From the NCBI GenBank assembly GCA_041394945.1, contig JAWKHH010000002.1:62001-126000 (forward strand): DNA of 64,000 bases. Direction: 5' to 3'. Within the stretch, counting starts at the first letter, position 1. Each line of letters opens with the position of its first letter. Below, in pieces: positions 49,755 through 60,793 of the stretch. The translations under genes were made by a program, and so were the position numbers. Below the pieces are notes generated by a model. That model was not told the DNA's origin and did no database searches. It saw nothing but the letters and a program-made list of their open reading frames with translations. The stretch is from Bryobacteraceae bacterium. Its GTDB lineage: Bacteria; Acidobacteriota; Terriglobia; Bryobacterales; Bryobacteraceae.

Positions 49755-50152
49755 TCGCGGGACGACCTGCGCGCGTGCACGGCGAGTCCGCCCAGCACGG
49801 CCATCGCCGGGACAAACAGCAGCACGATGCCGCTGTTCAGGGCTCGCCCGCGTTCGGCGTTCTGCGCCTCCGCCGTGCGCTTGCACATCACGCATTGGGC
49901 GCGCGCGGCGTCGGGGAGCAGCATCAGCAGCGCCAGGATCATAAGGATCACGGGAGGGAACAACGCCCATCGCAGCAGGCGGCTTTCGTACTTCATGTGC
50001 ATGAAATAGGCGACGATGTACACCGCCTTGGCGATCGACAGACCGAGAAGCGCCGCGAGCATCGCTCCGGGGCTCGCTTGCACGTAGGCGAGCGCTACTT
50101 CGACTGCGGTAAGCGCGAGCAGAAAGATCCAGACTCGAACGAAGATCGTCAT
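49751..50152 (-). CDS. Cytochrome c oxidase subunit IV-like protein with a C-terminal CxxC extension
   Basis: This is a 133-residue protein. Residues 1-80 hold two to three helices with IAKAVYIVAYFMHMKYES, the conserved segment of prokaryotic subunit IV (CtaF/CoxD-like). Residues about 84-133 add AQCVMCKRTAEAQ and a further helix (IVLLFVPAMAVLGGLAVHAR). This tail resembles the small separate CPMCK membrane proteins commonly encoded near cox or sco genes, so a fusion is likely. The start (ATG 50152) overlaps the subunit III stop by four bases and the stop overlaps the next gene by four. Confidence 0.75.
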   Translation of the reverse strand: MTIFVRVWIFLLALTAVEVALAYVQASPGAMLAALLGLSIAKAVYIVAYFMHMKYESRLLRWALFPPVILMILALLMLLPDAARAQCVMCKRTAEAQNAERGRALNSGIVLLFVPAMAVLGGLAVHARRSSRD

Positions 50153-50748
50153 GGTTTCACACTCATCAGGTAGACCAGCGGGAAGATGAACATCCAAACG
50201 AGGTCGACGAAGTGCCAGTAGAGGCCGCAGACCTCCACGTCCTCCTCGCTCCATTTCGCCCGCGACATGCCCGCGGCGATAGTCGCGATGTAGATCACGC
50301 CAGCGGCGACGTGGAGCATGTGGAGGCCGGTGAGCGTGAAGAACGTTGCGCCGAACAGCGGCTGGCCCCACGAATTCGTCCACGGCAGTACGTGTTCGTC
50401 CCGCATCAGGTGGGCCCACTCGGTAAGGTGCAGGGCGATGAACGCCGTGCCGCCAGCCATGGTGGCCAGGAGCCAGCGGGTGGCCCTGGCCGATTGCCCC
50501 TCGCGCATGGCGTGGACGGCGGCCACCATCGTCAGGGACGAAGTGAGCAGCACGAGCGTCATCACGGTGGCGAAGACGACGCCTGGCGAGAATGCGAACG
50601 GCAGCGGCCAGTCCGGGTTCGCGATGCGGAGGTAGGTGTAGCTAACGAGGAACGTGGCGAACGTGAGCGCATCGGAGGCGATGAACAGCCACATCCCGAA
50701 CTTCTTTGAACCGGCGGCGAAGGGCGAACTCGATGCGTGCGGGCTCAT
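50149..50748 (-). CDS. ctaE: Cytochrome c oxidase subunit III
   Basis: This is a 199-residue membrane protein with about five helices. It shows the subunit III patterns KFGMWLFIASDALTFATFLV at the start, ALHLTEWAHLM in the middle, GATFFTLTGLHMLHVAAGVI and the closing CGLYWHFVDLVWMFIFPLVY, the strongest family signature. It lacks the two N-terminal helices of the longer mitochondrial type, as usual for bacterial oxidases. Start ATG 50748 overlaps the preceding gene's stop by four bases. It stabilises the proton-pumping subunit I in the inner membrane. Confidence 0.88.
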   Translation of the reverse strand: MSPHASSSPFAAGSKKFGMWLFIASDALTFATFLVSYTYLRIANPDWPLPFAFSPGVVFATVMTLVLLTSSLTMVAAVHAMREGQSARATRWLLATMAGGTAFIALHLTEWAHLMRDEHVLPWTNSWGQPLFGATFFTLTGLHMLHVAAGVIYIATIAAGMSRAKWSEEDVEVCGLYWHFVDLVWMFIFPLVYLMSVKP

Positions 50749-51189
50749 CCGTTCCCCCAGAGCGCGAACAGCGCCAGCAGATAGATCCAGATCGCCGTGA
50801 GCAGATGCCAGTAGAGCCGCGCCACGGCGGGGCGGACGAGTAGAAACGCGGCGAGTCCACCGGCGAGGTGCAGAGCGTGCAGCGTCGTGAAGACCCAGAA
50901 GAAGGAATTCCCCGGTGAAGCAGCGATCGCGATGTCGCGCCATGCCATGTACTGCCCGGTGAGGAAGAGCGCTCCGAGCCCGGCCGCGGCGCGCGTGCGG
51001 CCGAAATGGATCGCTGCGCTCGATGCGACGAGCACCACGGTGTTCAGCCACAACACCGGAGGGAGCGGTATGCCGGACCAGTCATCGCCCAAGGTACGCC
51101 GCACCGCCATGGCGCTGGTGAGCGCCATGAAAGCCATCGTCACCGCGCCGGCAAGCGCGTAGAAACCCGTGAGGCTGGGCCGCGGGATG

Positions 51190-51206
<17 letters not shown>
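50745..51206 (-). CDS. Second subunit III-like protein of the oxidase operon
   Basis: This is a 153-residue membrane protein with about five helices (LTGFYALAGAVTMAFMALTS, VLWLNTVVLVASSAAIHFG, SFFWVFTTLHALHLAGGLAA). The end, ARLYWHLLTAIWIYLLALFA, is a subunit III-type YWHxxxxxW motif, so it is a divergent paralogue of the next gene. The first 17 bp overlap the end of the subunit I gene and the last four overlap the subunit III start, placing it within the translated operon. Many bacterial cox operons with caa3-like arrangement contain such a short extra subunit. Confidence 0.75.
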
Positions 51207-52772
<1,566 letters not shown>

Positions 52773-52776
<4 letters not shown>

Positions 52777-53582
52777 CGGGCCTCCGCGTTCGTGACAATT
52801 TGCAGTTCGGCGTGTGCGTCATCGAGCCACTTGTCGAACGCTTCCGGCTCGAGCACGATTAGCGAGGATTGCATCTGGTGGTGGCCGAGCCCGCACAGTT
52901 CGGAGCATGCGATCGAATACGTCCCGGGTTTGTCGGCCGTGAACGCGAGCGGGATCTCCATGCCCGGCACCAAGTCCTGCTTCAGCCGAAGCTCGCGGAC
53001 GAAGAAGTTATGGATCACGTCGCGCGATTTGAGTAGCAGCACAACCGGCCGCCCGGCGGGCACGCGCAAGGCCGCCGTCGCGATGTCGTCGCGAGCGGCC
53101 GGGTCCTTGTCGTCGAGGCCGAACGGATTGCCCGTCGCGTCGTTGATCAGCTTGATGTCGGTGCGCCCGAACTTGCCGTCTTTGCCCGGGTAGCGGAAGT
53201 TGAAAGCGAACTGTTTGCCGGCGGCTTCAATGCGGATTGCGTTCGCGGCCACCGGGTCCAGGTGAACGCCGGACCAGATGCTCGTGCTCGCGGCGGCGAT
53301 GCCGACAAACAGGACAAGCGCGGCCGCCGTCCAGAAGATCTCAAGTTTTTCGTTTCCGGGATTGGGGACCGGTGTGGACGATTTCCGGTGCCGCCAGATC
53401 GCCCAACCGAGCACGAATTGGGCGGCGAAGAAGATTGCGCCCGTCACCCAGAGCGTGAGGGCGAAGCTCGAATCGAAGGCGCGTGCATGCGCACTGATCG
53501 GCTCCGGGAACCACCACCGCCCGGCGGCGAACATGCCAGCGACGATGAGAGTCACCAGCCAGATCAGAGCCGCAGTCGCCAT
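52773..53582 (-). CDS. ctaC: Cytochrome c oxidase subunit II
   Basis: This is a 269-residue protein that receives electrons from cytochrome c. Two transmembrane helices lie at about 3-20 and 40-62, with a third hydrophobic stretch at 80-100. The cupredoxin domain has the CuA site H191 (VIHNFF), C226, E228, C230, H234 and M237 (CSELCGLGHHQM). No haem c domain follows, so an independent cytochrome c is needed. Between strands is an insertion (GKDGKFGRTDIKLINDATGN) longer than usual. It is the first gene of the operon II-I-III-like-III-IV. Confidence 0.94.
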
Positions 53583-53616
53583 TGCTTGAAGTACCTATCC
53601 TAGCAGCCGTGCGCGC

Positions 53617-55302
53617 CTAGAGGCCCACCCGCCACGTCGCGACTGCGGGAAAGATCAGCGAATCGAACAGGGTTCCCTCGCTCGAAGGCACCGGCCATTG
53701 CGCGAGCAACTCCTTGGCCTTCACCTTGTCGCCGGCTTCTCGGCTTGCCCATCCGGCGAGCGCCCGCCATTGGCTAAACTCAATCAATCCCGATGAGGTG
53801 GAAAGCTTCTCGAGCACCGGGACGGCATCGGCGTAGTGCTTGTGAAGAATGAGCGCCCATGCAAGCGCTCGATTGCGAAGTGGGCCGGGCGCCGATTCGG
53901 ATCGCCGCTTCCACTCCTCCACGCTCGTATCGGCCTGGGAAACGAACGCGGCGATGGCGCCGTTGGCCGATTCGGCCGGCGTTCGCGCGATCTTCACCGC
54001 GGCCTCGGCGGCCTCGGCGGCTTCCGGCTTGCCTTCGGCGGTGAGCCAGATGGCCAGTTGCGACCACGCCAGCGACGATTTCGATTCCCGCGCCAACGCG
54101 CGGGCCTCGGCCATGGCCCCAGCCTCATCGCCCGTTGACCACTTCCATTGCAGGGCGGAGAGCGTCGCCAGCGGGCTGCTCGCCACCGCGTCCCGATATC
54201 GTTCGAACAGGGGTTGCGCCCCGGCCCGGTCCCCGGCAATCAGGCGCGCCTCCGCTGCTTTTCTGAGAGTCGCCGCTCGGAGCAGCCCAGGGCTCTTCTC
54301 GTATGCCTCGAGAAACGCCCGCTCGGCCTCTGCGAAATGACCATGCAGCCAGTTGACCTCGCCGACGGAGTCGAGCGGATTGCCGCTCGCCGGGACAAGC
54401 CGCCCGTAGACGGCGAGAGCGTCGGTGGCGCCTCGAAGATCGCCTCCGAACGCGCGCGCGTAGCCGAGTTCGTTCCACGGGTCCGGGCTCGCCGGATCGA
54501 GGCGGGTGGCGGTTTCGAGGTGCGCGGCTCCCTTTCCGAACTGGCGGAGCGCCATGGCCGCGCCGGCCGCCTGGATGAATGCTTCGGGATGGGCTGGCGT
54601 CAGAGCAGCGAGTTTTTCGAGAGTGGCGAGGCGCTCGGCCGGTCCGGCCGCCGCGGCCTCCGATGCTACGAAACGGGCGTGCGTAGCCGCGTCCAGCGCG
54701 GGGTCGGCGGCAGCTTCGTGGATTGCGGCGCGGGCAGCTTCCCGATCTCCGCCGAGCGAAAGGACTTGAACCAGAGCGAGGCGGGCCGGACCAAAACCGG
54801 GGGATGCCGCGATGCTCGCGCGCAGGTCGCGGGCGTTTCGCGATCGGGCGCCCTCGGCGAACAGCCGCAGCGCCTCCGCGTTCGCGGTTGGCTGGTCCGG
54901 GGCATCAGGCCAAAGCGCGCGGGCCAGAGCGTGGGCGAGGCCGGCCGGGTCATGCGCCCGGGCCTCGATGTCGCGGAGGTGCTTGCCGGCGGCGGTTCGC
55001 AAGGCGGCATGGGCGCGGAGTTCGACGCCTTCGTTGGCGACATAACCCATTACGACTCTAGCCGCGTGTTCCCGGCTGGCGTCCTCCCGGTTGCTCGCCA
55101 GCACCGCCGCCAGCGACGGCGCGCCGCTCAACTGTGCGACCATCGTCTGCGCCACGGCGTCTCCCACCCATGCCGCGCTCGGGTCGGGCGTCTGGTTGTC
55201 GAAGGTGATGACTGCGATTCGCTCGACTGCGGGTTGCGGCGAGGAATTACAGGCGGTGATCAGGAGTGTGGCGGGAAGAATCAGCCCCGATCTACAGGAC
55301 AC
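53617..55302 (-). CDS. Probable lipoprotein with FlgO/TolB-N-like and TPR domains
   Basis: This is a 561-residue protein. GTG 55302 (GGAG upstream) starts a lipoprotein signal ending LLITAC (lipobox Cys near residue 18). Residues about 25-130 resemble the FlgO/CsgG/adenylate-cyclase-type module (RIAVITFDNQTPDPSAAWVG, DAVAQTMVAQLSG), followed by repeated helix pairs of TPR type (GKGAAHLETATRLDPASPDP, AERAFLEAYEKSPGLLRAAT, YADAVPVLEKLSTSSGL). It probably acts as a membrane-anchored protein-binding scaffold. The start overlaps the end of the next TPR gene by 11 bp. No enzymatic motif is visible. Confidence 0.7.
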   Translation of the reverse strand: MSCRSGLILPATLLITACNSSPQPAVERIAVITFDNQTPDPSAAWVGDAVAQTMVAQLSGAPSLAAVLASNREDASREHAARVVMGYVANEGVELRAHAALRTAAGKHLRDIEARAHDPAGLAHALARALWPDAPDQPTANAEALRLFAEGARSRNARDLRASIAASPGFGPARLALVQVLSLGGDREAARAAIHEAAADPALDAATHARFVASEAAAAGPAERLATLEKLAALTPAHPEAFIQAAGAAMALRQFGKGAAHLETATRLDPASPDPWNELGYARAFGGDLRGATDALAVYGRLVPASGNPLDSVGEVNWLHGHFAEAERAFLEAYEKSPGLLRAATLRKAAEARLIAGDRAGAQPLFERYRDAVASSPLATLSALQWKWSTGDEAGAMAEARALARESKSSLAWSQLAIWLTAEGKPEAAEAAEAAVKIARTPAESANGAIAAFVSQADTSVEEWKRRSESAPGPLRNRALAWALILHKHYADAVPVLEKLSTSSGLIEFSQWRALAGWASREAGDKVKAKELLAQWPVPSSEGTLFDSLIFPAVATWRVGL

Positions 55303-56050
55303 GCGGCTCCAATTGCAGCAGGGCCTGGAACTCCGGCACCTCCTGCATGGCGGCGAACTCGGGATCCTCGACGAATTTCTTGCGGTCCTTGAATCCTTCC
55401 TCGAGCGCCTTGCGCATGTACAGCAGGCAGCGCTCAGCCATGCCGGCGCGAGCGTAGACCCGTGATAGGTAGTAGTGGAACTTGGCGCGTTCCTGCACGC
55501 TGCGCTCCTGCAGCAGGACGCCCGTGGTTCCGCGATGCTCAAATACCTCGGGATCCAGATTCAACGCGACCTGGTATTCCTTGGCGGCGCGATCGTACTT
55601 CTTGCGCGCGAACCAAGCGGTACCGAGGTTGCTGTGGATGCTCGCGGAGTTCGGCGCTACTTTCAAGGCCTTGTTGTACCAACTCACCGCGCGCCGGTAG
55701 CTGCGTCTTGCGTAGTAGACGGCGCCCAGGTTGTTAAGCGCTTCCGAGTAGTCCTTCTTGGCCTTGACAGCCCTTTCGTAGTACTTCTTCGCCGTGTTGA
55801 GATCCATCAGGTGGTGATACGCGATGCCAATCTTGTTGTAGGTGACGTGCGTCTGAGGCTGGATGGATTGGTAGAGCTCGATCGCCTTCCGGTACTCCTT
55901 TCGGGCCATGGCGATGTCGCCTCGCATCTCCGTGGTGACGACGGGAGGTTCGGGACGCGGGGTGGTGGGCGCCGCGACGACGGGATCCTGGGCTCTGGCG
56001 GCGGGGATGGCCGCTACCAGGATCGCAGCGGACAACAGGGTGTGGATCAT
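55292..56050 (-). CDS. Exported TPR protein
   Basis: This is a 252-residue protein. A signal peptide (MIHTLLSAAILVAAIPAARA) precedes consecutive tetratricopeptide repeats: ARKEYRKAIELYQSIQPQ, AKKYYERAVKAKKDYSEALN, NLGAVYYARRSYRRAVSWYN, NLGTAWFARKKYDRAAKEYQ. A last pair covers CLLYMRKALEEGFKDRKKF. TPR proteins bind partners. It is 11 bp overlapped by the lipoprotein gene downstream, and both are transcribed away from the penicillin-binding protein gene region on the same strand. Partner unknown. Confidence 0.85.
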   Translation of the reverse strand: MIHTLLSAAILVAAIPAARAQDPVVAAPTTPRPEPPVVTTEMRGDIAMARKEYRKAIELYQSIQPQTHVTYNKIGIAYHHLMDLNTAKKYYERAVKAKKDYSEALNNLGAVYYARRSYRRAVSWYNKALKVAPNSASIHSNLGTAWFARKKYDRAAKEYQVALNLDPEVFEHRGTTGVLLQERSVQERAKFHYYLSRVYARAGMAERCLLYMRKALEEGFKDRKKFVEDPEFAAMQEVPEFQALLQLEPRVL

Positions 56051-56100
56051 GATCGGCCTCTGCGAATATTGTAACGAAGCGGCGACCGGACCGGCGCGCT

Positions 56101-58683
56101 CTACCGGAACACGCCGAGGATCCGGTTGAGGAATCCCTTCTTCGGTTCGCGCGGCGCTTCCTGCGTGGGCGGAGTGGCCGGCTTCACTGGGATGGAATGG
56201 ACCTCGCGCGATGCCACCCGGCGCGGTGTGTCGGGCGGTTCGGCCGAAGCCGGGGGCGGGGCGTCGCCGCCCGTGTCCCAGCCGGCCACCTGGGTGCCGG
56301 CGCTGCCGCAGTACTCAACCGGCTGCGTTCCCATGAGAAACACTTCGTTGCGGATCGTGCCCCCGCAGCCGCCGCCCGAAGCGAGCTTGCCCGAAGAGGC
56401 GTCGATTTCCACGTTAACCACTCCGTCCGGCGCGCCGAAGGAGCCCGCCCGCAGATAGGGTCTGAACGTGTGGGCGCGCTTCATGAACTCGGTCCAGATG
56501 GGTAGCGCGGATCGGGCGCCTTCGAGCCCAAGCTCGCGATTGTCGTCGTAGCCCACCCACACTACGGTGAGCAACTCTGACGAGAACCCGGCGAACCAGC
56601 CGTCATGCGAGGTCCCGGTCTTTCCGGCGGCCGGCAGCCGGAACCCGCGGGACCGCGCTCCGGCGCCCGTCCCGTAGCTCATCACGCCTTCCATCAGGTT
56701 GACCATAAGGTAAGCTACGCGAGCGTCCAGCACCCGTCGGCTCACGGGCTTGTAGTTATAGATGCTGTGTCCCTTCTCGTCCCTGATTACCTTGATCCAA
56801 TTCGCCTCGGAGTAGACTCCGCGGTTGGAAAACGTTGTGTAGGCGCCTGCCATGTCCAGCGGACGAGCCTCGTAGGAACCGAGCGCCGCGGAAGGCGTGG
56901 GCCGCACGGATTTCAGCCCGGCCTCGCGGGCCAGCCGCGCCACACGTTCGTAGCCCACCTGCTCGGCCAGCATCACGGTCGGCACGTTGAGGGACTTGGC
57001 AAGCGCCTGCCGGACTGTGACAGTGCCGTTGAAGCTGTTGTGATAGTTGTTCGGCTCGTACGGTTTGCCGTCGAACCAGAAGGTGCGTGGCTCGTCGGTC
57101 AGCGTTGATGCCGGCGTGAATGCCGATGGCCCTTGGTCCAGGCCGGTCTCGAGCGCGGCGGCGTAGACGAACGGTTTGAAGATCGAGCCCGGCTGCCGCA
57201 TCGCCAACGCGCGGTTCAACTGGCTCGCGCCATAGTCACGCCCGCCGATGAGCGCCCGTACCTCGCCCGTCCGTGTATCGACGGCGACAATCGCGGCCTG
57301 GACTTTCGGCCAGCCCTTCTTCGCCGTCCGTCCCCGTTTCTCGAGCGCCGCATCGACTTCTTTCAGCCCGGCCGCCATCGCCTCGGCAGCGGCGCGCTGC
57401 AGGTTGAGGTCGAGCGTAGTGTAGACGCGGTAGGAGTGCGTTTGGAAATCGTGATCCTGGAACTGGCGCTGGAGCTGATCGTTCACCAGGTCGACGAAGA
57501 ACGGCGCGTCCTGGGACTCGGACGCTCCCGCGGCCACGCCCAGCGGCGCGTCGGACGCCTTCGCGAACTGTTCCGCCGTGATGAACGCGTTGTCGCGCAT
57601 CATGCGGAGAATCAGGTTCCGGCGCTTCATCGCGCGATCGGGGTTCCGGAACGGGTTGAAGCCGCTCGGAGATTGGACGATCCCGGCCAATAGCGCCGCT
57701 TCGGGCAGTGTCACCTGCCGGAGGCTCTTTCCGAAGTAGGCCTGAGCTCCTTCCCCGAAACCGTGGATGTTGAACGTTCCAACACGGCCCAGGTAGATCG
57801 TGTTCGAATAATGCTCGAAGATCTCTTCCTTGGTGAGCTTCCGTTCCAGGTGTATCGTGATCAGGATCTCGGGGAGCTTGCGCCGCCATGTCCGCTCGGT
57901 CGTCAGCCAGATGCTCCGGGCGAGTTGCATCGAAAGCGTTGAAGCGCCGGCGCGGATCTGGTTGGTGGTGATGTCGATCCACGCCGATTTGAGAATCCGG
58001 AACGGATCGAAGCCCGAGTGTTGGAAGAAGCGTTTGTCCTCGGCGGCGAGCAGGGCGTTGCGCATCACGAGCGGGATGTCCTGGAAGCGGAGGATGCGGC
58101 GCTTCTCGCGGTTCCGGTCGAACAGGTTCGTGATCAGCTCGGGCTCCAGCATCAATTGCGTCCGCTCCGTGTTGTCACGCAGAGAGATGATCTGGCTCAC
58201 GCGCCCGCTATCGATGTGAACGACGTGGGCCTCCTGCTGGAAATAGGAATCCGGGCCGGGATAAATTTCGACTCCCTCGCCGCGCTCCGCGTACCATCCG
58301 ATCCGGTTGGTTCGATTCTTCGTATACCCGGCCTGATGGAGGGAGTGGACTACTTCGGAAGGGTCCAGGCGGTCGCCAGTCGAAACGATCTGGGGCGCCG
58401 CGTAGAGCTTGGAAGTGTTTGAGTACGGCCCCTGCGCGAGTTTCTCCTCGATCAACCCCGCGTAGTGGTTGTAGAAGTAGAAAAACGTCAGCAGAGCCGA
58501 CGCGACCAGGAAGATCGCGATCCCAATGACGGTCTGGCCGGCCGGATGCTGTGCGAAGCGCTGGATCCATCTGGGAACACGGCTCCCCGATTTCGGCTTT
58601 CCCGCTGCCTTCTGCCGCGCATCGCCTGTCCTGGGCGGCGTGCGGCCAGACTTCGGATTGGACTCTTCGCTATGGCGGGTCAC
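56101..58683 (-). CDS. Bifunctional class A penicillin-binding protein (PBP1B-like)
   Basis: This is an 860-residue protein. A basic cytoplasmic tail and one transmembrane helix (about 50-72) precede a UB2H-like segment (YSNTSKLYAAPQIVSTGD), which points to PBP1B. The GT51 transglycosylase has catalytic E215 (LLAAEDKRFFQHSGFD), GASTLSMQLARSIW (usual form GGSTITQQLAK) and LERKLTKEEIFEHYSNTIYLG split at about 279-299. The transpeptidase has S500-x-x-K503 (PGSIFKPF), S564-L-N566 and K688-T-G690. The Pro-rich C-terminus ends KKGFLNRILGVFR. It polymerises and cross-links peptidoglycan outside the inner membrane. Confidence 0.94.
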   Translation of the reverse strand: MTRHSEESNPKSGRTPPRTGDARQKAAGKPKSGSRVPRWIQRFAQHPAGQTVIGIAIFLVASALLTFFYFYNHYAGLIEEKLAQGPYSNTSKLYAAPQIVSTGDRLDPSEVVHSLHQAGYTKNRTNRIGWYAERGEGVEIYPGPDSYFQQEAHVVHIDSGRVSQIISLRDNTERTQLMLEPELITNLFDRNREKRRILRFQDIPLVMRNALLAAEDKRFFQHSGFDPFRILKSAWIDITTNQIRAGASTLSMQLARSIWLTTERTWRRKLPEILITIHLERKLTKEEIFEHYSNTIYLGRVGTFNIHGFGEGAQAYFGKSLRQVTLPEAALLAGIVQSPSGFNPFRNPDRAMKRRNLILRMMRDNAFITAEQFAKASDAPLGVAAGASESQDAPFFVDLVNDQLQRQFQDHDFQTHSYRVYTTLDLNLQRAAAEAMAAGLKEVDAALEKRGRTAKKGWPKVQAAIVAVDTRTGEVRALIGGRDYGASQLNRALAMRQPGSIFKPFVYAAALETGLDQGPSAFTPASTLTDEPRTFWFDGKPYEPNNYHNSFNGTVTVRQALAKSLNVPTVMLAEQVGYERVARLAREAGLKSVRPTPSAALGSYEARPLDMAGAYTTFSNRGVYSEANWIKVIRDEKGHSIYNYKPVSRRVLDARVAYLMVNLMEGVMSYGTGAGARSRGFRLPAAGKTGTSHDGWFAGFSSELLTVVWVGYDDNRELGLEGARSALPIWTEFMKRAHTFRPYLRAGSFGAPDGVVNVEIDASSGKLASGGGCGGTIRNEVFLMGTQPVEYCGSAGTQVAGWDTGGDAPPPASAEPPDTPRRVASREVHSIPVKPATPPTQEAPREPKKGFLNRILGVFR

Positions 58684-58736
58684 GCGTCCAGTACCTAAGG
58701 GTTATTGTCGCATGAACGCTCCGCCGTACCGCTCCT

Positions 58737-59570
58737 CTACTCGGCCACCACGGGGTTCCGAAGTTCGCCCAACCCCTGGACCTTCACCACGCATTCGTCG
58801 CCGGCCCGCAGGTACCGCGGCGGTTTGCGGGCGAATCCGACTCCCGCCGGCGTCCCCGTCGAGACGATGTCGCCGGGTTCGAGCGTGAAGATGCTCGAGA
58901 GGTGCGCGATCAGGTCCGGGATTCGGAAAATCAGGTGTTTCGTGTTCGACGACTGCAGGACCTCGCCGTGAATCTCGAGGCTAATGTCCAGGTTGTGGGG
59001 ATCCGCGATCTCGTCGGCGGTAACCACCGCCGGCCCCATCGGGCAGAAGGTGTCGAACGTCTTGCCCATCACCCATTGCGTCGTCGCCAACTGGACGTCG
59101 CGCGCGGAAACGTCATTGAGATTCAGATATCCGAAAACGTGATCGGCCCACTCGTCGGCCGGGATGTGCCTGCCGCCCTTGCCGATCACGAAGGCGAATT
59201 CCGCTTCGTAGTCCGGTTGCGTGGAGTTCTTCGGAAGAACGATATTGTCGCCGGGGCCGATCACCGCCGTTGGGAACTTGCAGAAGATCGTTGGCACGGT
59301 GGGAATCTGCATGTTCGATTCTTCGGCATGGTCGCGATAGTTCAGGCCGACGCAAATGATCTTCGGCGGCTTGGGAATCGGAGCCAGCAGCTTCACGGCC
59401 GAAAGGGCGGCCGCCGGGCCTGAGGCTGCCTTAGCGGCCTGAACCCCGACGCTTCCCGCCGCGATCAGGTCGATCAGAGTCCCATAGCCGGGGATAGGTG
59501 TGATGCTCTCGCCATCGAGCCTCCCGATTTCGGGCGCGGCGCCTTGGCGGACGAAGGTAACGAGTTTCAT
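58737..59570 (-). CDS. Fumarylacetoacetate hydrolase (FAH) family protein
   Basis: This is a 277-residue cytoplasmic protein. The FAH C-terminal domain begins with IICVGLNYRDHAEESN, carries the metal site in PDYEAEFAFVIGKGGRH (acidic D-x-E-x-E cluster) and DVSARDVQLATTQWVMGKTF, and ends with DIVSTGTPAGVGFARKPPRYL. The family includes acylpyruvate hydrolases and decarboxylases for aromatic and sugar degradation (for example 2,4-diketo-3-deoxy-L-fuconate hydrolase); specificity is not visible. It lies between the PBP gene and the M14 peptidase gene, on the same strand. Confidence 0.9.
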   Translation of the reverse strand: MKLVTFVRQGAAPEIGRLDGESITPIPGYGTLIDLIAAGSVGVQAAKAASGPAAALSAVKLLAPIPKPPKIICVGLNYRDHAEESNMQIPTVPTIFCKFPTAVIGPGDNIVLPKNSTQPDYEAEFAFVIGKGGRHIPADEWADHVFGYLNLNDVSARDVQLATTQWVMGKTFDTFCPMGPAVVTADEIADPHNLDISLEIHGEVLQSSNTKHLIFRIPDLIAHLSSIFTLEPGDIVSTGTPAGVGFARKPPRYLRAGDECVVKVQGLGELRNPVVAE

Positions 59571-59596
59571 TGGTTTGTGATTGCTCCGAAAAGGCC

Positions 59597-60793
59597 CTAT
59601 TTTAGCACCTGCGGGTCAACGGCTTGAGCGGCGGCGCGGACCAGGCCGCGGCCGAAATCCAGCCGGTCCGACGCGGTCGGCAGCCGGTCGAGTCTTGGGT
59701 GCTTGGAAATGCGGAGTTCCATGAGAAAAGCCGGGAGCCGGCGGTCCCGGTAGAGCCCCTGAATTACGGTCATCCGTCCCGGCTTGCCGGCCGTGGTTGT
59801 TTCGGCGGCGCGAGACAGACCCCGCGTCGGCGAGAAGTAGGTTTGCTTCTGCAGCGCTTCGAAGAAGCGCTCCCCGAGCCCGGTGAAGTCGCCGGTGGGG
59901 TCGGGCGGGCCTTCGAGATACTCGCCGGTTTCGGCGTTGTGCAGCGAAAGGAAGAGGTCGATCCGATGCCCGCGATCCAGCCAGTCGAAGATCGCGTTGC
60001 GCTCCGCGTCGATTTCCGGCATCAGCGTCGCGTTCGAAACGTCCCAGTTCCGGTTCAGATCGAACCCGTTGCGGTTGAACCGGACTTTGCCTTCGGCAAC
60101 GCCATCCGGCGCGCAAAGAGGAAAGATCTTGAAGAGGAACGCGTCGCGAATGGCCGCCGCGTCGGGGTGGTCGCCGAGCAGGAAGCGGACCGCGCCTTCC
60201 CCGGCCCACGAGGACCCGGTCTCCCAGGCGTGCTGCCGGAACATGAGCCAAACCACCTTTCGCCGCGACGAATCCCCGGGCGCCGTAATCGTAATCATCG
60301 GAATGAGGCGCTGGCCCACCGTCCTGCCGATGGATTCAACGCGGAGATTCGGATTGTCGGCGAAGTCCTCAATGAGCTTGCGGAGATTCTTCTCCGTGTA
60401 CGGCGGCACATGGGCGATCCAGAATCGGTCCGTCCGGGGAGTGAATCGAAGCCGCAGATGCGGTTCTTTGGCGTCGTAGGAGATGGACGAAAAGTGCGTC
60501 CATTCCTGGTTGTCCTCGCTCCACACTGGGATCGTGTCCCCGGTCACGGCGCCCCGGTTGCGCTGATAGTTGTACTCCCCAGGGAGGTTGACCAGGTCGA
60601 TCGTGATCGCACGGCCGCGGGCGCCGTCCACCCGGAAGTAATACCAGTTCGCTTGCCGATTGCGGCCGTCCTGGTCCGTGTCGCCGCGAAGGTGGCAGCG
60701 GAAATGAGTCGACGAGACGGTTTCTACTTTTTCGAGGCTGGCGCCCTCGAATCCCGAAAAAACGATGCTGACGGCCAACAGCGGGAGCATCAT
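59597..60793 (-). CDS. M14-family zinc carboxypeptidase with beta-sandwich N-terminal domain
   Basis: This is a 398-residue exported protein (signal MMLPLLAVSIVFSGFEGA). The N-terminal beta domain includes RQANWYYFRVDGARGRAITI and IAHVPPYTEKNLRKLIEDF, as in cytosolic-carboxypeptidase-type (CCP) M14 proteins. Zinc ligands are H188 and E191 (RQHAWETG) and H285 (SLHNAET). N247-R248 bind substrate carboxylate (FDLNRNW) and the catalytic Glu is E359 (FLMELRIS). It removes C-terminal residues or processes peptides; the substrate is unknown. The start ATG 60793 overlaps the stop of the DUF1080 gene. Confidence 0.83.
   Translation of the reverse strand: MMLPLLAVSIVFSGFEGASLEKVETVSSTHFRCHLRGDTDQDGRNRQANWYYFRVDGARGRAITIDLVNLPGEYNYQRNRGAVTGDTIPVWSEDNQEWTHFSSISYDAKEPHLRLRFTPRTDRFWIAHVPPYTEKNLRKLIEDFADNPNLRVESIGRTVGQRLIPMITITAPGDSSRRKVVWLMFRQHAWETGSSWAGEGAVRFLLGDHPDAAAIRDAFLFKIFPLCAPDGVAEGKVRFNRNGFDLNRNWDVSNATLMPEIDAERNAIFDWLDRGHRIDLFLSLHNAETGEYLEGPPDPTGDFTGLGERFFEALQKQTYFSPTRGLSRAAETTTAGKPGRMTVIQGLYRDRRLPAFLMELRISKHPRLDRLPTASDRLDFGRGLVRAAAQAVDPQVLK

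Noticed and set aside
54148..55392. 414-codon plus-strand frame opposite the TPR lipoprotein gene
   Set aside because: It is antisense, has no domain, and its composition matches other shadows.
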